Origin: CAYVGO01 sp964450725
GTDB lineage: Bacteria > Bacteroidota > Bacteroidia > Bacteroidales > UBA932
Assembly: GCA_964450725.1 (NCBI GenBank)
Contig: CAYVGO010000019.1
Span: 1-35,681 of the forward strand
Direction: 5' to 3'
DNA length: 35,681 nt
Both the position numbers and the translations under genes were made by a program. Each line of letters begins with the position of its first letter. The first letter of the stretch is position 1. The notes beneath the pieces were generated by a model that saw nothing but the letters and a program-made list of their open reading frames with translations, was not told the DNA's origin and ran no database searches. Positions 15,737-24,990 of this stretch are shown here, in pieces.

Positions 15737-18700
15737 ATGAATTTAAGAACCTTTATAGAACGTCCGGTATTATCGGCAGTAATTTCCATATCTATTATTG
15801 TATTGGGTATTATCGGATTGTTCACTTTACCTATTGAGCAATATCCGGATATTGCACCGCCAACCATTATGGTTAATACTTCATATTTTGGAGCGAGTGC
15901 GGAAACCTTACAGAAAAGTGTAATCGGTCCTTTGGAAGAGGCGATTAACGGGGTAGAAAACATGTCTTATATGACCTCTTCTGCCACCAACTCCGGAAGT
16001 GTAAGTATTACTGTTTACTTTAAACAGGGAACTAATCCCGATATGGCATCGGTCAACGTACAGAATAGGGTATCTAAAGCGACCGGAGATCTTCCGGCAG
16101 AGGTAACGCGTGTCGGTATTACTACCTCCAAGCGCCAGACAAGTATTCTGCAAATGTTTTCGTTGCACGCACCCGATAATTCATACGACGATAACTTCCT
16201 CTCCAATTACATCAGTATTAATCTTAAGCCCGAAATCTTACGTATTTCAGGAGTAGGAGATATGATGATTTTAGGAGGAGAATACAGTATGCGTGTCTGG
16301 ATGAAACCCGACATCATGGCACAGTATAACTTAGTTCCCTCTGATGTTACCAATGTACTGGCAGAACAAAACATTGAATCGGCAACAGGTTCTTTCGGAG
16401 AAAACTCCGGACATACTTACCAATATACCATGAAGTACAAAGGAAGGATGCAAACACCGGAAGAGTTTCAAAATATTGTCATTCGTTCTACAGAGAACGG
16501 CGAAGTCTTAAAATTGAAAGACATTGCTACGGTTGAATTAGGGAAAGACAGTTATGCTTACCAAGGCAGTTTTGACGGTCATAACGCTGTTTCATGTATG
16601 ATTTACCAAACTGCGGGCTCTAATGCTACGAAAGTAAATCAGCAAATCGACCAGTTTCTTGACAAGGCACGCGAAAGTTTACCCAAAGGGGTAGAGTTAA
16701 CGCAAATCATGAGTTCAAACGACTTCTTGTTTGCTTCTATCTTCGGTGTAATCAAGACTTTGATTGAGGCTATCCTGCTGGTTATTCTTGTGGTATATGT
16801 CTTTCTTCAGGATATTCGCTCTACGCTCATTCCCTTGGTCGGAATTATTGTTTCCTTGATTGGAACCTTTGCTTTTATGACCGTGGCAGGATTTAGTATT
16901 AACTTAATTACCTTATTTGCCTTAATATTGGTGATTGGGACGGTGGTCGATGATGCCATTGTAGTCGTAGAGGCAGTGCAGGCGCGTTTTGACGTTGGTT
17001 ATCAGTCATCATACATGGCCAGTATAGATGCGTTGAAAGGTATTGGTAACGCCGTTATTACCTCTTCTTTAGTGTTTATGGCTGTGTTTATTCCCGTATC
17101 TTTTATGAGTGGAACTTCCGGGACTTTCTATACACAGTTCGGGCTGACTATGGCAGTAGCCGTGGGGATTTCCGCTATCAATGCTTTAACCCTAAGTCCT
17201 GCTTTATGTGCTTTAATGCTACGTCCTTATATTGATGCAAACGGTCAGCAGAAGAATAACTTTGCAGCTCGATTCCGTAAGGCTTTTAATGCTGCATTCT
17301 CGGTAATCATTGAAAAGTATAAGGGTGCTGTATTATTCTTCATTAAACGCAAATGGTTAACGTGGTCTTTATTCGGATGTTCTGTTATACTTTTGGTCTT
17401 TCTGATGAGAAGCACTAAAACAAGTTTGGTTCCGGAAGAAGATCAGGGGCTTGTCTTTGTCAATGTAGGAACCGCAGCCGGTAGTTCTTTAAGCACTACG
17501 GCTGATGTAATGAACAGAGTTGAGCAACAGTTGCAGGGAATACCACAAATCAAGCATATTCAAAAGGTAGCAGGATATGGATTACTTGCAGGACAAGGTA
17601 GTGCATTTGGAATGTTGATTGTGAAATTAAAGCATTGGGATGAACGACCCGAAGCAGAAGACCACGTGCAGATGGTGATTGACAAGATATACAGGCAAAC
17701 TGCAAGCATTAAAGACGCTAAAGTGTTTGCCATTGCACCCGGAATGATTCCCGGTTATGGTATGGGAAATGCCTTGGAGTTACACATGCAAGACAAAATG
17801 GGAGGAGACATCAATACATTCTTCAGAACAACACAGCAATATTTGGGAGCATTAAATCAGCGTCCTGAGATTGCGATGGCATACTCTACTTTCGATGTTC
17901 GCTATCCGCAGTGGACAGTAGATATAGATGCCTCAAAGTGTAAGCGTGCAGGGATTACACCTAACCAAATATTAAGTACGCTTTCAGGATATTATGGCGG
18001 ACAGTATGTTTCTAACTTCAACCGTTTTTCAAGGATATACAGGGTAATGATTCAGGCAGACCCCAAGTTTCGCTTGGATGAAACTTCGCTCAATAACACT
18101 TTTGTACGCATGGCAGACGGCAAGATGGCACCCCTGAGCCAGTTTATAACCTTAACGCGTACTTACGGCACTGAATCTTTAAGCAGGTTTAACATGTATA
18201 ACTCTATTGCCGTTAATGCTATGCCGGCAGACGGATACAGTACGGGAGATGCTATTGCCGCCGTAAAAGAAACGGCAATGGCAAACCTTCCTCAAAATTA
18301 TGGGTATGACTTTGGCGGTATTACCCGCGAGGAAAATCAGCAAAGCAGTACAACTATCATTATTTTTGCCATCTGTACCTTGATGATTTACTTAATCCTC
18401 TGCGCACTGTATGAAAGTTTCTTTATTCCTTTTGCAGTTATTCTGTCCGTGCCCTTTGGATTGATGGGTAGTTTCTTGTTTGCCAAGATGCTTGGCTTGG
18501 AGAATAATATTTACCTTCAAACAGGATTAATTATGCTTATAGGGCTATTGGCTAAAACCGCTATTTTGTTAACCGAGTATGCTTCTGAACGTCGCAGAGC
18601 CGGTATGAGCATTACGGCAGCAGCATTAAGTGCGGCAAAAGCTCGTTTTAGACCCATTTTAATGACTGCTTTAACCATGATTTTCGGATTATTTCCATTA

Positions 18701-18913
18701 ATGGCAGCTTCTGGAGTAGGAGCCAATGGTAATCGTTCGTTAGGTACGGGAACTGTCGGTGGAATGGTCATCGGAACATTAGCCTTATTATTAATTGTAC
18801 CTACGCTCTTTATTACATTCCAATGGTTACAGGAACGCTTCCAGCCTCCGCAAAGCGAACCTACCGATGATTGGCAGATTCAGGAAGAGATGAAAGAATT
18901 TGAAAAGAAATAA
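15737..18913 (+). CDS. RND multidrug efflux pump (AcrB/HAE1 family), system 1
   Basis: Proton-driven inner-membrane trimer that captures substrates from the periplasm and membrane. The 1058 residues match AcrB. The opening FIERPVLSAVISISIIVLGIIGLFTLPIEQYPDIAPP is diagnostic. The proton relay is intact: Asp405-Asp406 in GTVVDDAIVVVEAV (TM4) and Lys940 in GLLAKTAILLTEYA (TM10). Two large periplasmic loops and twelve membrane segments are apparent. Substrates cannot be deduced. It is co-transcribed with the adaptor; the channel gene follows only after 351 bases containing strong hairpins. Confidence 0.95.
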   Translation: MNLRTFIERPVLSAVISISIIVLGIIGLFTLPIEQYPDIAPPTIMVNTSYFGASAETLQKSVIGPLEEAINGVENMSYMTSSATNSGSVSITVYFKQGTNPDMASVNVQNRVSKATGDLPAEVTRVGITTSKRQTSILQMFSLHAPDNSYDDNFLSNYISINLKPEILRISGVGDMMILGGEYSMRVWMKPDIMAQYNLVPSDVTNVLAEQNIESATGSFGENSGHTYQYTMKYKGRMQTPEEFQNIVIRSTENGEVLKLKDIATVELGKDSYAYQGSFDGHNAVSCMIYQTAGSNATKVNQQIDQFLDKARESLPKGVELTQIMSSNDFLFASIFGVIKTLIEAILLVILVVYVFLQDIRSTLIPLVGIIVSLIGTFAFMTVAGFSINLITLFALILVIGTVVDDAIVVVEAVQARFDVGYQSSYMASIDALKGIGNAVITSSLVFMAVFIPVSFMSGTSGTFYTQFGLTMAVAVGISAINALTLSPALCALMLRPYIDANGQQKNNFAARFRKAFNAAFSVIIEKYKGAVLFFIKRKWLTWSLFGCSVILLVFLMRSTKTSLVPEEDQGLVFVNVGTAAGSSLSTTADVMNRVEQQLQGIPQIKHIQKVAGYGLLAGQGSAFGMLIVKLKHWDERPEAEDHVQMVIDKIYRQTASIKDAKVFAIAPGMIPGYGMGNALELHMQDKMGGDINTFFRTTQQYLGALNQRPEIAMAYSTFDVRYPQWTVDIDASKCKRAGITPNQILSTLSGYYGGQYVSNFNRFSRIYRVMIQADPKFRLDETSLNNTFVRMADGKMAPLSQFITLTRTYGTESLSRFNMYNSIAVNAMPADGYSTGDAIAAVKETAMANLPQNYGYDFGGITREENQQSSTTIIIFAICTLMIYLILCALYESFFIPFAVILSVPFGLMGSFLFAKMLGLENNIYLQTGLIMLIGLLAKTAILLTEYASERRRAGMSITAAALSAAKARFRPILMTALTMIFGLFPLMAASGVGANGNRSLGTGTVGGMVIGTLALLLIVPTLFITFQWLQERFQPPQSEPTDDWQIQEEMKEFEKK

Positions 18914-18931
18914 TGGTAACTGTAGAACGCT

Positions 18932-18952
18932 CGGTGAGACAATCTCTCACCG
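18932..18952 (+). other. Hairpin 1 downstream of the pump gene
   Basis: CGGTGAGA (18932-18939) pairs perfectly with TCTCACCG (18945-18952) around CAATC. It lies 18 bases after the pump stop and is a shorter, diverged copy of the larger hairpin that follows. Confidence 0.6.
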
Positions 18953-18967
18953 TTCGGAGAGAAGTCA

Positions 18968-19008
18968 TCTCACCACTCGGTGAGACAACCTCTCACCGAG
19001 TGGTGAGA
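18968..19008 (+). terminator. Perfect 18-bp hairpin between pump and channel genes of efflux system 1
   Basis: TCTCACCACTCGGTGAGA (18968-18985) and TCTCACCGAGTGGTGAGA (18991-19008) are exact reverse complements around CAACC. No T-run follows on either strand (downstream is AATAATAAAAC). It could therefore be a transcript-end stabiliser, a Rho-type or partial terminator, or a processing site, rather than a classical intrinsic terminator. The rest of 19009-19264 has a short palindrome near 19141 but no gene. Confidence 0.55.
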
Positions 19009-19140
19009 AATAATAAAACAATAGGATAGTTTTGGTTATTATCGTCAATAAAATGATTTGCTCGTGAGAATGATTTGCCGCAGTTTCAGTTTACGTTAAG
19101 ATATATCTCTAAAAGAAAGTACAAAACAAACTTGACAGAC

Positions 19141-19158
19141 CAAAGTACTTTGAAGTAC
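19141..19158. promoter_or_regulatory. Palindromic operator-like site upstream of the channel gene
   Basis: CAAAGTACTTTG (19141-19152) is a perfect 12-bp palindrome and overlaps GTACTT-T-GAAGTAC (19145-19158). A TTGACA lies just upstream at 19132-19137. A dimeric regulator site is plausible but not shown. Confidence 0.3.
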
Positions 19159-19264
19159 CAAAATGTTCAACAGGTGCAGTTCTATAAGACATTAATTGAA
19201 AACTTATTTACATGCGAAACACCAATGACTTTAATCAATGAACTCTAATCATTAATAATTACTT

Positions 19265-20629
19265 ATGAAAATAATACTATTTATACTTATAGCCATGTTA
19301 GGCAGTTGTGGGATATATAATCAATATAAACCTGCCAAAGAAGTGAATGATAAACTTTACGGAAACATCGTTACAGATACGATAGATTCTACAAGTTTTG
19401 GCAATCTGTCGTGGCGCGAAGTATTTACAGACCCGCAATTACAACGGCTGATAGATTCTGCATTGGCAAGAAATACAGACATGCTGACAGCACAACAGCA
19501 AATAAAAGAAGCCGAAGCCTCTTTAATGAATGCCAATCTCTCTTATTTGCCCTCCTTTGCCCTTGCTCCCAATATTGATGCAAGTACCGCTTTTGCAGGA
19601 AAGACAAGTACAACCTATTCTATTCCTGTACAAGCAAGTTGGGAACTTGATATTTTTGGTAAGGTTACCAATGCCCGAAGACGAGCAAAGGCAGCACTCC
19701 TGCAAAGTCAGGAATACAAACAAGCCGTACAAACCCAGTTAATATCAGCCGTTGCCAATAACTACTATACTCTATTGATGCTTGACGCCCAATACCAAAT
19801 AGCATTGGAAACCGAAAAAGTATGGAGTGAAAGCGTTACCACAGCACGTGCCATGAAAAAAGGGGGAATGATGAATGAAGCAGGGTTAGCACAAACAGAA
19901 GCTACGTATTATAACATTCACACAACCATACTTGACCTTAAAGAACAGATTAACCAAGTAGAAAATTCAATATCGCTATTGCTAAGAGAAGTACCCGATT
20001 CTGTCCGTAGAGGAACGTTAGCAGAACAGCAATTTCCTGAAAAGTTCTCTGTCGGAATACCTTTACACTTGTTATCGAATCGTCCGGACGTTCGTTCTGC
20101 AGAATTTGCCTTGGCTCAGGCATTCTATGCCACCAATGCCGCACGCGCGGCCTTTTATCCTTCAATTACCTTGAATGGAAGTATAGGGTGGAGCAATATG
20201 GCCTATGCGTTAAGTGTGGTAGGAGGGTCGGCGTCACTGATAGGTTCTATCGCAGGCTCATTGACACAACCCTTGTTTAACAGAGGAGCCATCATTGCTC
20301 AATTAAAAGTCAGTAAAGCCCAGCAGGAAAGAGCACGGCTTACCTTTGAGCAAACACTATTAGAAGCCGGCAGTGAAGTCAATAATGCACTGATGCAGTA
20401 TCAAACAGCACAAAAGAAATCAGGTTACTACCAACAACAAATTACAGCCTTACAAACGGCAGCACAAAGTACACAATTGCTGATGAAACATGGCAGTACA
20501 ACATACTTGGAAGTACTTACCGCACAGCAAACACTACTCAGCGCCTCCCTGTCGCAAGTCGCCAATCGCCTTCAGGAAATACAGGGAATGATTAATCTTT
20601 ACAGAGCCTTAGGCGGCGGAAGAATGTAG
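19265..20629 (+). CDS. Outer-membrane efflux channel lipoprotein (OprM/NodT type), system 1
   Basis: Trimeric outer-membrane duct of the tripartite exporter. The 454 residues start with a lipoprotein signal and lipobox MLGSC (Cys15). Two OEP repeats follow: about 60-240 (RNTDMLTAQQQIKEAEASLMNANLSYLPSFALAPNI) and about 260-450 (LLSNRPDVRSAEFALAQAFYATNAARAAFYPSITLNGSIG). The phrase SNRPDVRSAE is characteristic of the OprM/NodT class. It ends near a bidirectional terminator opposite groL. The 351-base gap and hairpins upstream suggest lower or independently controlled expression relative to the pump. Confidence 0.92.
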   Translation: MKIILFILIAMLGSCGIYNQYKPAKEVNDKLYGNIVTDTIDSTSFGNLSWREVFTDPQLQRLIDSALARNTDMLTAQQQIKEAEASLMNANLSYLPSFALAPNIDASTAFAGKTSTTYSIPVQASWELDIFGKVTNARRRAKAALLQSQEYKQAVQTQLISAVANNYYTLLMLDAQYQIALETEKVWSESVTTARAMKKGGMMNEAGLAQTEATYYNIHTTILDLKEQINQVENSISLLLREVPDSVRRGTLAEQQFPEKFSVGIPLHLLSNRPDVRSAEFALAQAFYATNAARAAFYPSITLNGSIGWSNMAYALSVVGGSASLIGSIAGSLTQPLFNRGAIIAQLKVSKAQQERARLTFEQTLLEAGSEVNNALMQYQTAQKKSGYYQQQITALQTAAQSTQLLMKHGSTTYLEVLTAQQTLLSASLSQVANRLQEIQGMINLYRALGGGRM

Positions 20630-20661
20630 GCTTACGGGCTTGCAGTATATTTATTCACAAC

Positions 20662-20695
20662 AAAAAAGAGGATACTGAAAAGTACCCTCTTTTTT
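20662..20695. terminator. Bidirectional terminator between the efflux channel gene and groL
   Basis: AAAAAAGAGGATAC (20662-20675) pairs with GTACCCTCTTTTTT (20682-20695) around TGAAAA, with one A-C mismatch on the plus strand that becomes a G-U wobble on the minus strand. The A- and T-runs on the two sides serve both convergent transcripts. Confidence 0.85.
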
Positions 20696-20721
20696 CCATT
20701 TAGGACAGATAAGTCAAAAGA

Positions 20722-22350
20722 CTACATCATTCCGCCCATTCCCCCGCCCGGCATTTGCGGTGCAGGATTTTCCTCTTTTTTATCTACTAAAATACATTCT
20801 GTTGTCAATAACATTCCGGCTACAGATGCTGCATTTTCTAAAGCAACACGTGTTACTTTAGTAGGGTCAATAACACCGCTTTGCAGTAAGTTCTCGTATT
20901 TTTCTGTACGAGCGTTGAATCCGAAATCACCCTTACCCTCTTTTACTTTCTGTACAACAACACTACCTTCTAACCCTGCATTGAATACAATCTGACGTAA
21001 AGGTTCTTCGATAGCACGTTTTACGATAGCAATACCGGTATTTTCATCTTCATTTATTCCGGTTAATTTATCTAATGCAGCAATAGCACGAATGTAAGCA
21101 ATTCCACCTCCGGGAACAATACCTTCTTCTACTGCAGCACGAGTAGCACTTAAAGCATCATCTACGCGGTCTTTTTTCTCTTTCATTTCTACTTCAGTCG
21201 CTGCTCCGATATATAACACTGCAACACCACCGGCTAATTTAGCCAAACGCTCTTGTAGTTTTTCTTTGTCATAATCGCTGGTAGAGGCTTCAATTTGTTT
21301 ACGGATTTGTGCAACACGTTTCTCAATTTCTTTTTTATCTCCGGCACCGTTTACAATAATTGTATGCTCTTTGTCAATGCTGATTTTTTCTGCTTTACCC
21401 AACATATCAAGAGTAGCACCCTCCAATTTCAATCCTTTTTCTTCGCTAATCACAATACCTCCGGTAAGAATAGCAATGTCTTCTAACATTTCTTTTCTTC
21501 TGTCTCCGAATCCGGGAGCTTTTACGGCAGCAATTTTCAATGACCCTCTGAGTTTATTCACAACTAATGTAGCAATGGCTTCACCGTCCACATCTTCGGC
21601 AATGATTAACAATGCGCGTCCTTGTTGTGCTACAGGTTCTAAAACGGGTAGAATATCTTTCATTGTCGATATTTTCTTGTCGGTAATCAACACTAAAGGA
21701 TTTTCCAACACTACTTCCATTTTATCAGGATCTGTCATGAAATAAGGAGATATATATCCTCTGTCAAATTGCATACCTTCTACCACTTTAACTTCAGTGT
21801 CGGTACCTTTAGCTTCTTCAACAGTAATTACCCCTTCTTTCTTTACTTTACCCATAGCCTCTGCAATCAATTTTCCGATTTCTTCGTCATTGTTTGCTGA
21901 TACTGTAGCTACTTGTTGGATTTTTTTAATATCATCACCTACTGATTCACTCATTTTGTGTAATGATTCTACAACGCTTTTTACCGCTTTGTCAATACCA
22001 CGCTTTAAGTCCATAGGATTAGCACCGGCAGTAACGTTTTTCAAACCTACGTTTACAATGGCTTGAGCCAATACGGTAGCAGTAGTGGTTCCGTCTCCGG
22101 CTTGATCTCCGGTTTTAGAAGCTACTTCTTTCACCATCTGAGCACCGATGTTTTGGAATTTGTTTTCCAATTCTATTTCTTTGGCTACGGTAACTCCGTC
22201 TTTAGTAACTTGCGGTGCTCCGAATTTTTTTTCTATTACTACATTACGACCTTTAGGACCTAATGTGACTTTTACGGCGTTGGCTAAAGTGTCAACTCCT
22301 ACTTGCATTTCGCTACGAGCGTCAATGTTAAACTTGATTTCTTTCGACAT
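20722..22350 (-). CDS. groL: Chaperonin GroEL (Hsp60)
   Basis: ATP-dependent 14-subunit protein-folding chamber of the cytosol. The 542 residues are full length, with the apical, intermediate and equatorial domains in order. Visible motifs are VTLGPKGRNVVIEKKFGAP, GDGTTTATVLAQAI (nucleotide site), EDVDGEAIATLVVNKLRG, the ATRAAVEEGIVPGGG signature and the glycine-methionine tail ending GGGMGGMM. It lies 39 bases after groS in the same operon. No CIRCE element is visible upstream of the operon. Confidence 0.98.
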   Translation of the reverse strand: MSKEIKFNIDARSEMQVGVDTLANAVKVTLGPKGRNVVIEKKFGAPQVTKDGVTVAKEIELENKFQNIGAQMVKEVASKTGDQAGDGTTTATVLAQAIVNVGLKNVTAGANPMDLKRGIDKAVKSVVESLHKMSESVGDDIKKIQQVATVSANNDEEIGKLIAEAMGKVKKEGVITVEEAKGTDTEVKVVEGMQFDRGYISPYFMTDPDKMEVVLENPLVLITDKKISTMKDILPVLEPVAQQGRALLIIAEDVDGEAIATLVVNKLRGSLKIAAVKAPGFGDRRKEMLEDIAILTGGIVISEEKGLKLEGATLDMLGKAEKISIDKEHTIIVNGAGDKKEIEKRVAQIRKQIEASTSDYDKEKLQERLAKLAGGVAVLYIGAATEVEMKEKKDRVDDALSATRAAVEEGIVPGGGIAYIRAIAALDKLTGINEDENTGIAIVKRAIEEPLRQIVFNAGLEGSVVVQKVKEGKGDFGFNARTEKYENLLQSGVIDPTKVTRVALENAASVAGMLLTTECILVDKKEENPAPQMPGGGMGGMM

Positions 22351-22389
22351 AACTATTGTTTTAAAAAATTAAACATAAAATATTGAGAA

Positions 22390-22656
22390 TTACACGATAG
22401 CAAGAACATCGCTTTGACGCATGATGAGGTAATCTTTTCCGTCCACCGAAATTTCAGTACCGCTGTACTTTCCGTACAAAACCTCATCTCCGACTTTAAT
22501 TTCCATCGGCTCGTCTTTTTTTCCGTTACCTACGGCAATTACTTTTCCGCGTTGAGGTTTTTCTTTAGCAGTATCGGGAATATAGATTCCGCTTGCCAGT
22601 TTTTCTTCTGCTTCTTTGGGTTCTACAACTACCCTGTCTTGTAATGGTTTCAACAT
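22390..22656 (-). CDS. groS: Co-chaperonin GroES (Hsp10)
   Basis: Seven-subunit lid of the GroEL chamber. The 88 residues have the usual opening LKPLQDRVVVEPKEAEEKLASGIYIPD, with the mobile loop at about residues 14-30, and end with the conserved KDYLIMRQSDVLAIV. It is the first gene of the groS-groL operon. The 263-base region to the divergent porin-like gene (22657-22919) holds its promoter. The best minus-strand -7 candidate is a one-off match, TTATTTTG, at 22725-22732. Confidence 0.97.
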   Translation of the reverse strand: MLKPLQDRVVVEPKEAEEKLASGIYIPDTAKEKPQRGKVIAVGNGKKDEPMEIKVGDEVLYGKYSGTEISVDGKDYLIMRQSDVLAIV

Positions 22657-22855
22657 AACAATAATATTTTTATAGATTAAACAATTAAATTTTACTTCGG
22701 AATCATAATTTGCAACTTCCGTGCCAAAATAATTTTATGACAAGGTGTGATAAATTATCCTTAAAGATAAACTACGAATGTCTGCCGATAGTTTTTCTAC
22801 TACAATGTATATACTCCTTTTCAATTAAAAGTTGCTTTCTTTCGATAAACCTACT

Positions 22856-22886
22856 TTTGTACATTCCGAAAATTTCCGTACTTTTG
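22856..22886 (+). promoter_or_regulatory. Near-consensus Bacteroidota promoter of the porin-like gene
   Basis: TTTG at 22856-22859 and TACTTTTG at 22879-22886 are separated by exactly 19 bases, matching both the -33 and -7 elements of the Bacteroidota housekeeping promoter. The -7 box is 33 bases before the ATG at 22920. This is the best promoter match in the window. Confidence 0.75.
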
Positions 22887-22919
22887 CTTCCTCAAAGTTG
22901 CAAAGTAGGTTAAACCGGA

Positions 22920-24935
22920 ATGAAAATTACGACACAATTTATTGTTATCACCCTTTTACTTGTTTATCCTTCTCTTGTGGTTTTTGGTGCTGCTAAAACC
23001 GATAGAAAATCAAGTCAAATTGATTCAACTGTACTAAAAACCAACGATTCTATTAGTTCTAAAAAGAAAAAGCCGGATACTCCGGTGAAAAAAATCCCTA
23101 CCAAAGCCGATACTACTATTATTCCCCGACAGTTTGCGTTTAGTATTAACCAATGGTCAAATACTATAGAATTATTAGAAATAGATACCACACCTCAATA
23201 TTTTAGAAACGAATATCCTTTTTTACGCGGAGATAAGGTTGGTGCGATGTATTTGGGAGCCCTTGGTTCGGCTACAGCCTATTATAATTATTTTGATCGT
23301 CCTCAAGGTCAAGACTTTTTATTTGCTACTCCGTATATACCTTATTTTTTTGATCGCAGCAGTGCCCGTCATTATATTTCTACCACTCCTTACGCTTTAC
23401 TTTATTACAGTTGGGGAGGAGCAGACCCTAATCAAGAAGAGGTTTTGAATGCTACTTATGCGCAAAGTATCTATAACGGATTAAGTTTTGGAGCCAATTA
23501 TAATACTTACGGTACACGTCCTCTTTATACTCAGAATAGTGCTCGGACAAGAGCAGTGAATGTATTTGTATCATATTTTAGTAAATACTATCATGCTCAT
23601 GCCGGTTATATTTTTAACAGTATAACCAACAAAGAAAATGGCGGGATTCTTAGTGATTCGATGTTTTTACATAGCGATGCTTTAAATCCTCAGGATTATG
23701 ATATCAGAATATCTGATGCTAAAAATTATCTGTCAACTCAAACAGCCTATTTATCTCACTCTTTAGATTTGCCGATTGTAACAATTCCTTCTAAAAACGA
23801 CACGATTGAAGATAACGTATTAACATTACGCTTTGGACATGACTTAGAGTGGGGAAGAGGGAGAAAAATTTATACAGATGCAGTGTCTGCGTATTATGAA
23901 AATAATTATATCAATGCTTTAAACTCTCGAGACTCTTTGCTGACCACCAAAATTCAAAATAAAATATTTGTCAATGTTCATCCCAAACTTCCGATGATTT
24001 TCCAAAATTTTACGGTAGGTTTAGGTTACAACAGACCTACTTACTATTATTTTACGCCGGACAATTATTTAACCGCCAAAGGAAGTAATGCAAAGTATGA
24101 TAATCTTTTTTTGTATGGTAATATTTTGGCAAACTATAAAAACTATTTTTCTTGGCGTGCAGATGTAGAGCAACATCTGTTAGGATATAAGATAGGAGAT
24201 ATTAAATTAAGTGCAGAATTGCAGTTTGCTTTTTACCCCAAGTTTTTCAAAAATGGAATTAATTTGTCGGTCAAAGGAAGTTTTAGAAGTGAAACACCCG
24301 ATTATTTCTTACAAAACTATTACACCAATCATTACAAATGGAATGAGCGTTTTGCAAAAGAAAACGAAATCAGAATTAGCGGAACAGTATCTTTACCTGA
24401 TTACGGATTTAAAGGAGGATTTCATCAATCATTGATTACCCAGCCTGTTATTTTTAATAATTATTCTTATCCAGAGCAATTGTCCGGAGCTTTCAGTATT
24501 TCGGCGATTACTTTACAGGAACATTTTCACTTTCGGTGGATACACTTGTTACACGATGTTGTCATTCAATTTTCGTCATCACAACAATTTGCATTACCTT
24601 TAGTGAGTGCCAAAGTTTGCTATTATACAGAATTTGATATTGTGAAAAATGTATTGAAAATGCAGTTTGGCTTTGACTTTTTCTATACTACTGCTTTCAA
24701 GGGCTACGGCTACAACCCCTCTGTTGGTATGTTTCACACACAAGAAGAGGTTACTTATGGGAACTACCCATGGTTTGACGTTTTTATATCTGCACGTTGG
24801 TATGAAACTACCCCCTTTATCAAAGTAGAACATGTTACAGAAGGTGTTTTCGGAAAAAATTATTTTTCGGCAGCACACTATCCCCGCATTCCGCTTCGAT
24901 TTAAATTTGGAATTTCGTGGCGGTTTTTAGATTAA
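22920..24935 (+). CDS. Putative outer-membrane beta-barrel protein, Porin_10-like
   Basis: A 671-residue exported protein. A signal segment (about 5-24, FIVITLLLVYPSLVVFGA) is followed by a lysine/serine/threonine-rich low-complexity stretch (about 25-70). A long barrel-like region follows, full of alternating aromatic and polar strands, ending in a terminal aromatic strand (PLRFKFGISWRFLD) as in outer-membrane barrels. The pattern LGALGSATAYYNYFDRPQG...YFFD near residues 110-145 resembles the Bacteroidota putative porin family PF14121, from memory. Substrate unknown. It has a near-consensus promoter and is followed by terminator-like repeat array C. Confidence 0.75.
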   Translation: MKITTQFIVITLLLVYPSLVVFGAAKTDRKSSQIDSTVLKTNDSISSKKKKPDTPVKKIPTKADTTIIPRQFAFSINQWSNTIELLEIDTTPQYFRNEYPFLRGDKVGAMYLGALGSATAYYNYFDRPQGQDFLFATPYIPYFFDRSSARHYISTTPYALLYYSWGGADPNQEEVLNATYAQSIYNGLSFGANYNTYGTRPLYTQNSARTRAVNVFVSYFSKYYHAHAGYIFNSITNKENGGILSDSMFLHSDALNPQDYDIRISDAKNYLSTQTAYLSHSLDLPIVTIPSKNDTIEDNVLTLRFGHDLEWGRGRKIYTDAVSAYYENNYINALNSRDSLLTTKIQNKIFVNVHPKLPMIFQNFTVGLGYNRPTYYYFTPDNYLTAKGSNAKYDNLFLYGNILANYKNYFSWRADVEQHLLGYKIGDIKLSAELQFAFYPKFFKNGINLSVKGSFRSETPDYFLQNYYTNHYKWNERFAKENEIRISGTVSLPDYGFKGGFHQSLITQPVIFNNYSYPEQLSGAFSISAITLQEHFHFRWIHLLHDVVIQFSSSQQFALPLVSAKVCYYTEFDIVKNVLKMQFGFDFFYTTAFKGYGYNPSVGMFHTQEEVTYGNYPWFDVFISARWYETTPFIKVEHVTEGVFGKNYFSAAHYPRIPLRFKFGISWRFLD

Positions 24936-24990
24936 GTCGTTTCCTCCGATTAAAATACCAAATTCTACTCCATCAGAGATATTTTTTTCT

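Noticed and set aside
22657..22919. CIRCE or another classical heat-shock operator ahead of groS
   Set aside because: No TTAGCACTC-type inverted repeat is visible; only a weak -7 candidate on the minus strand.
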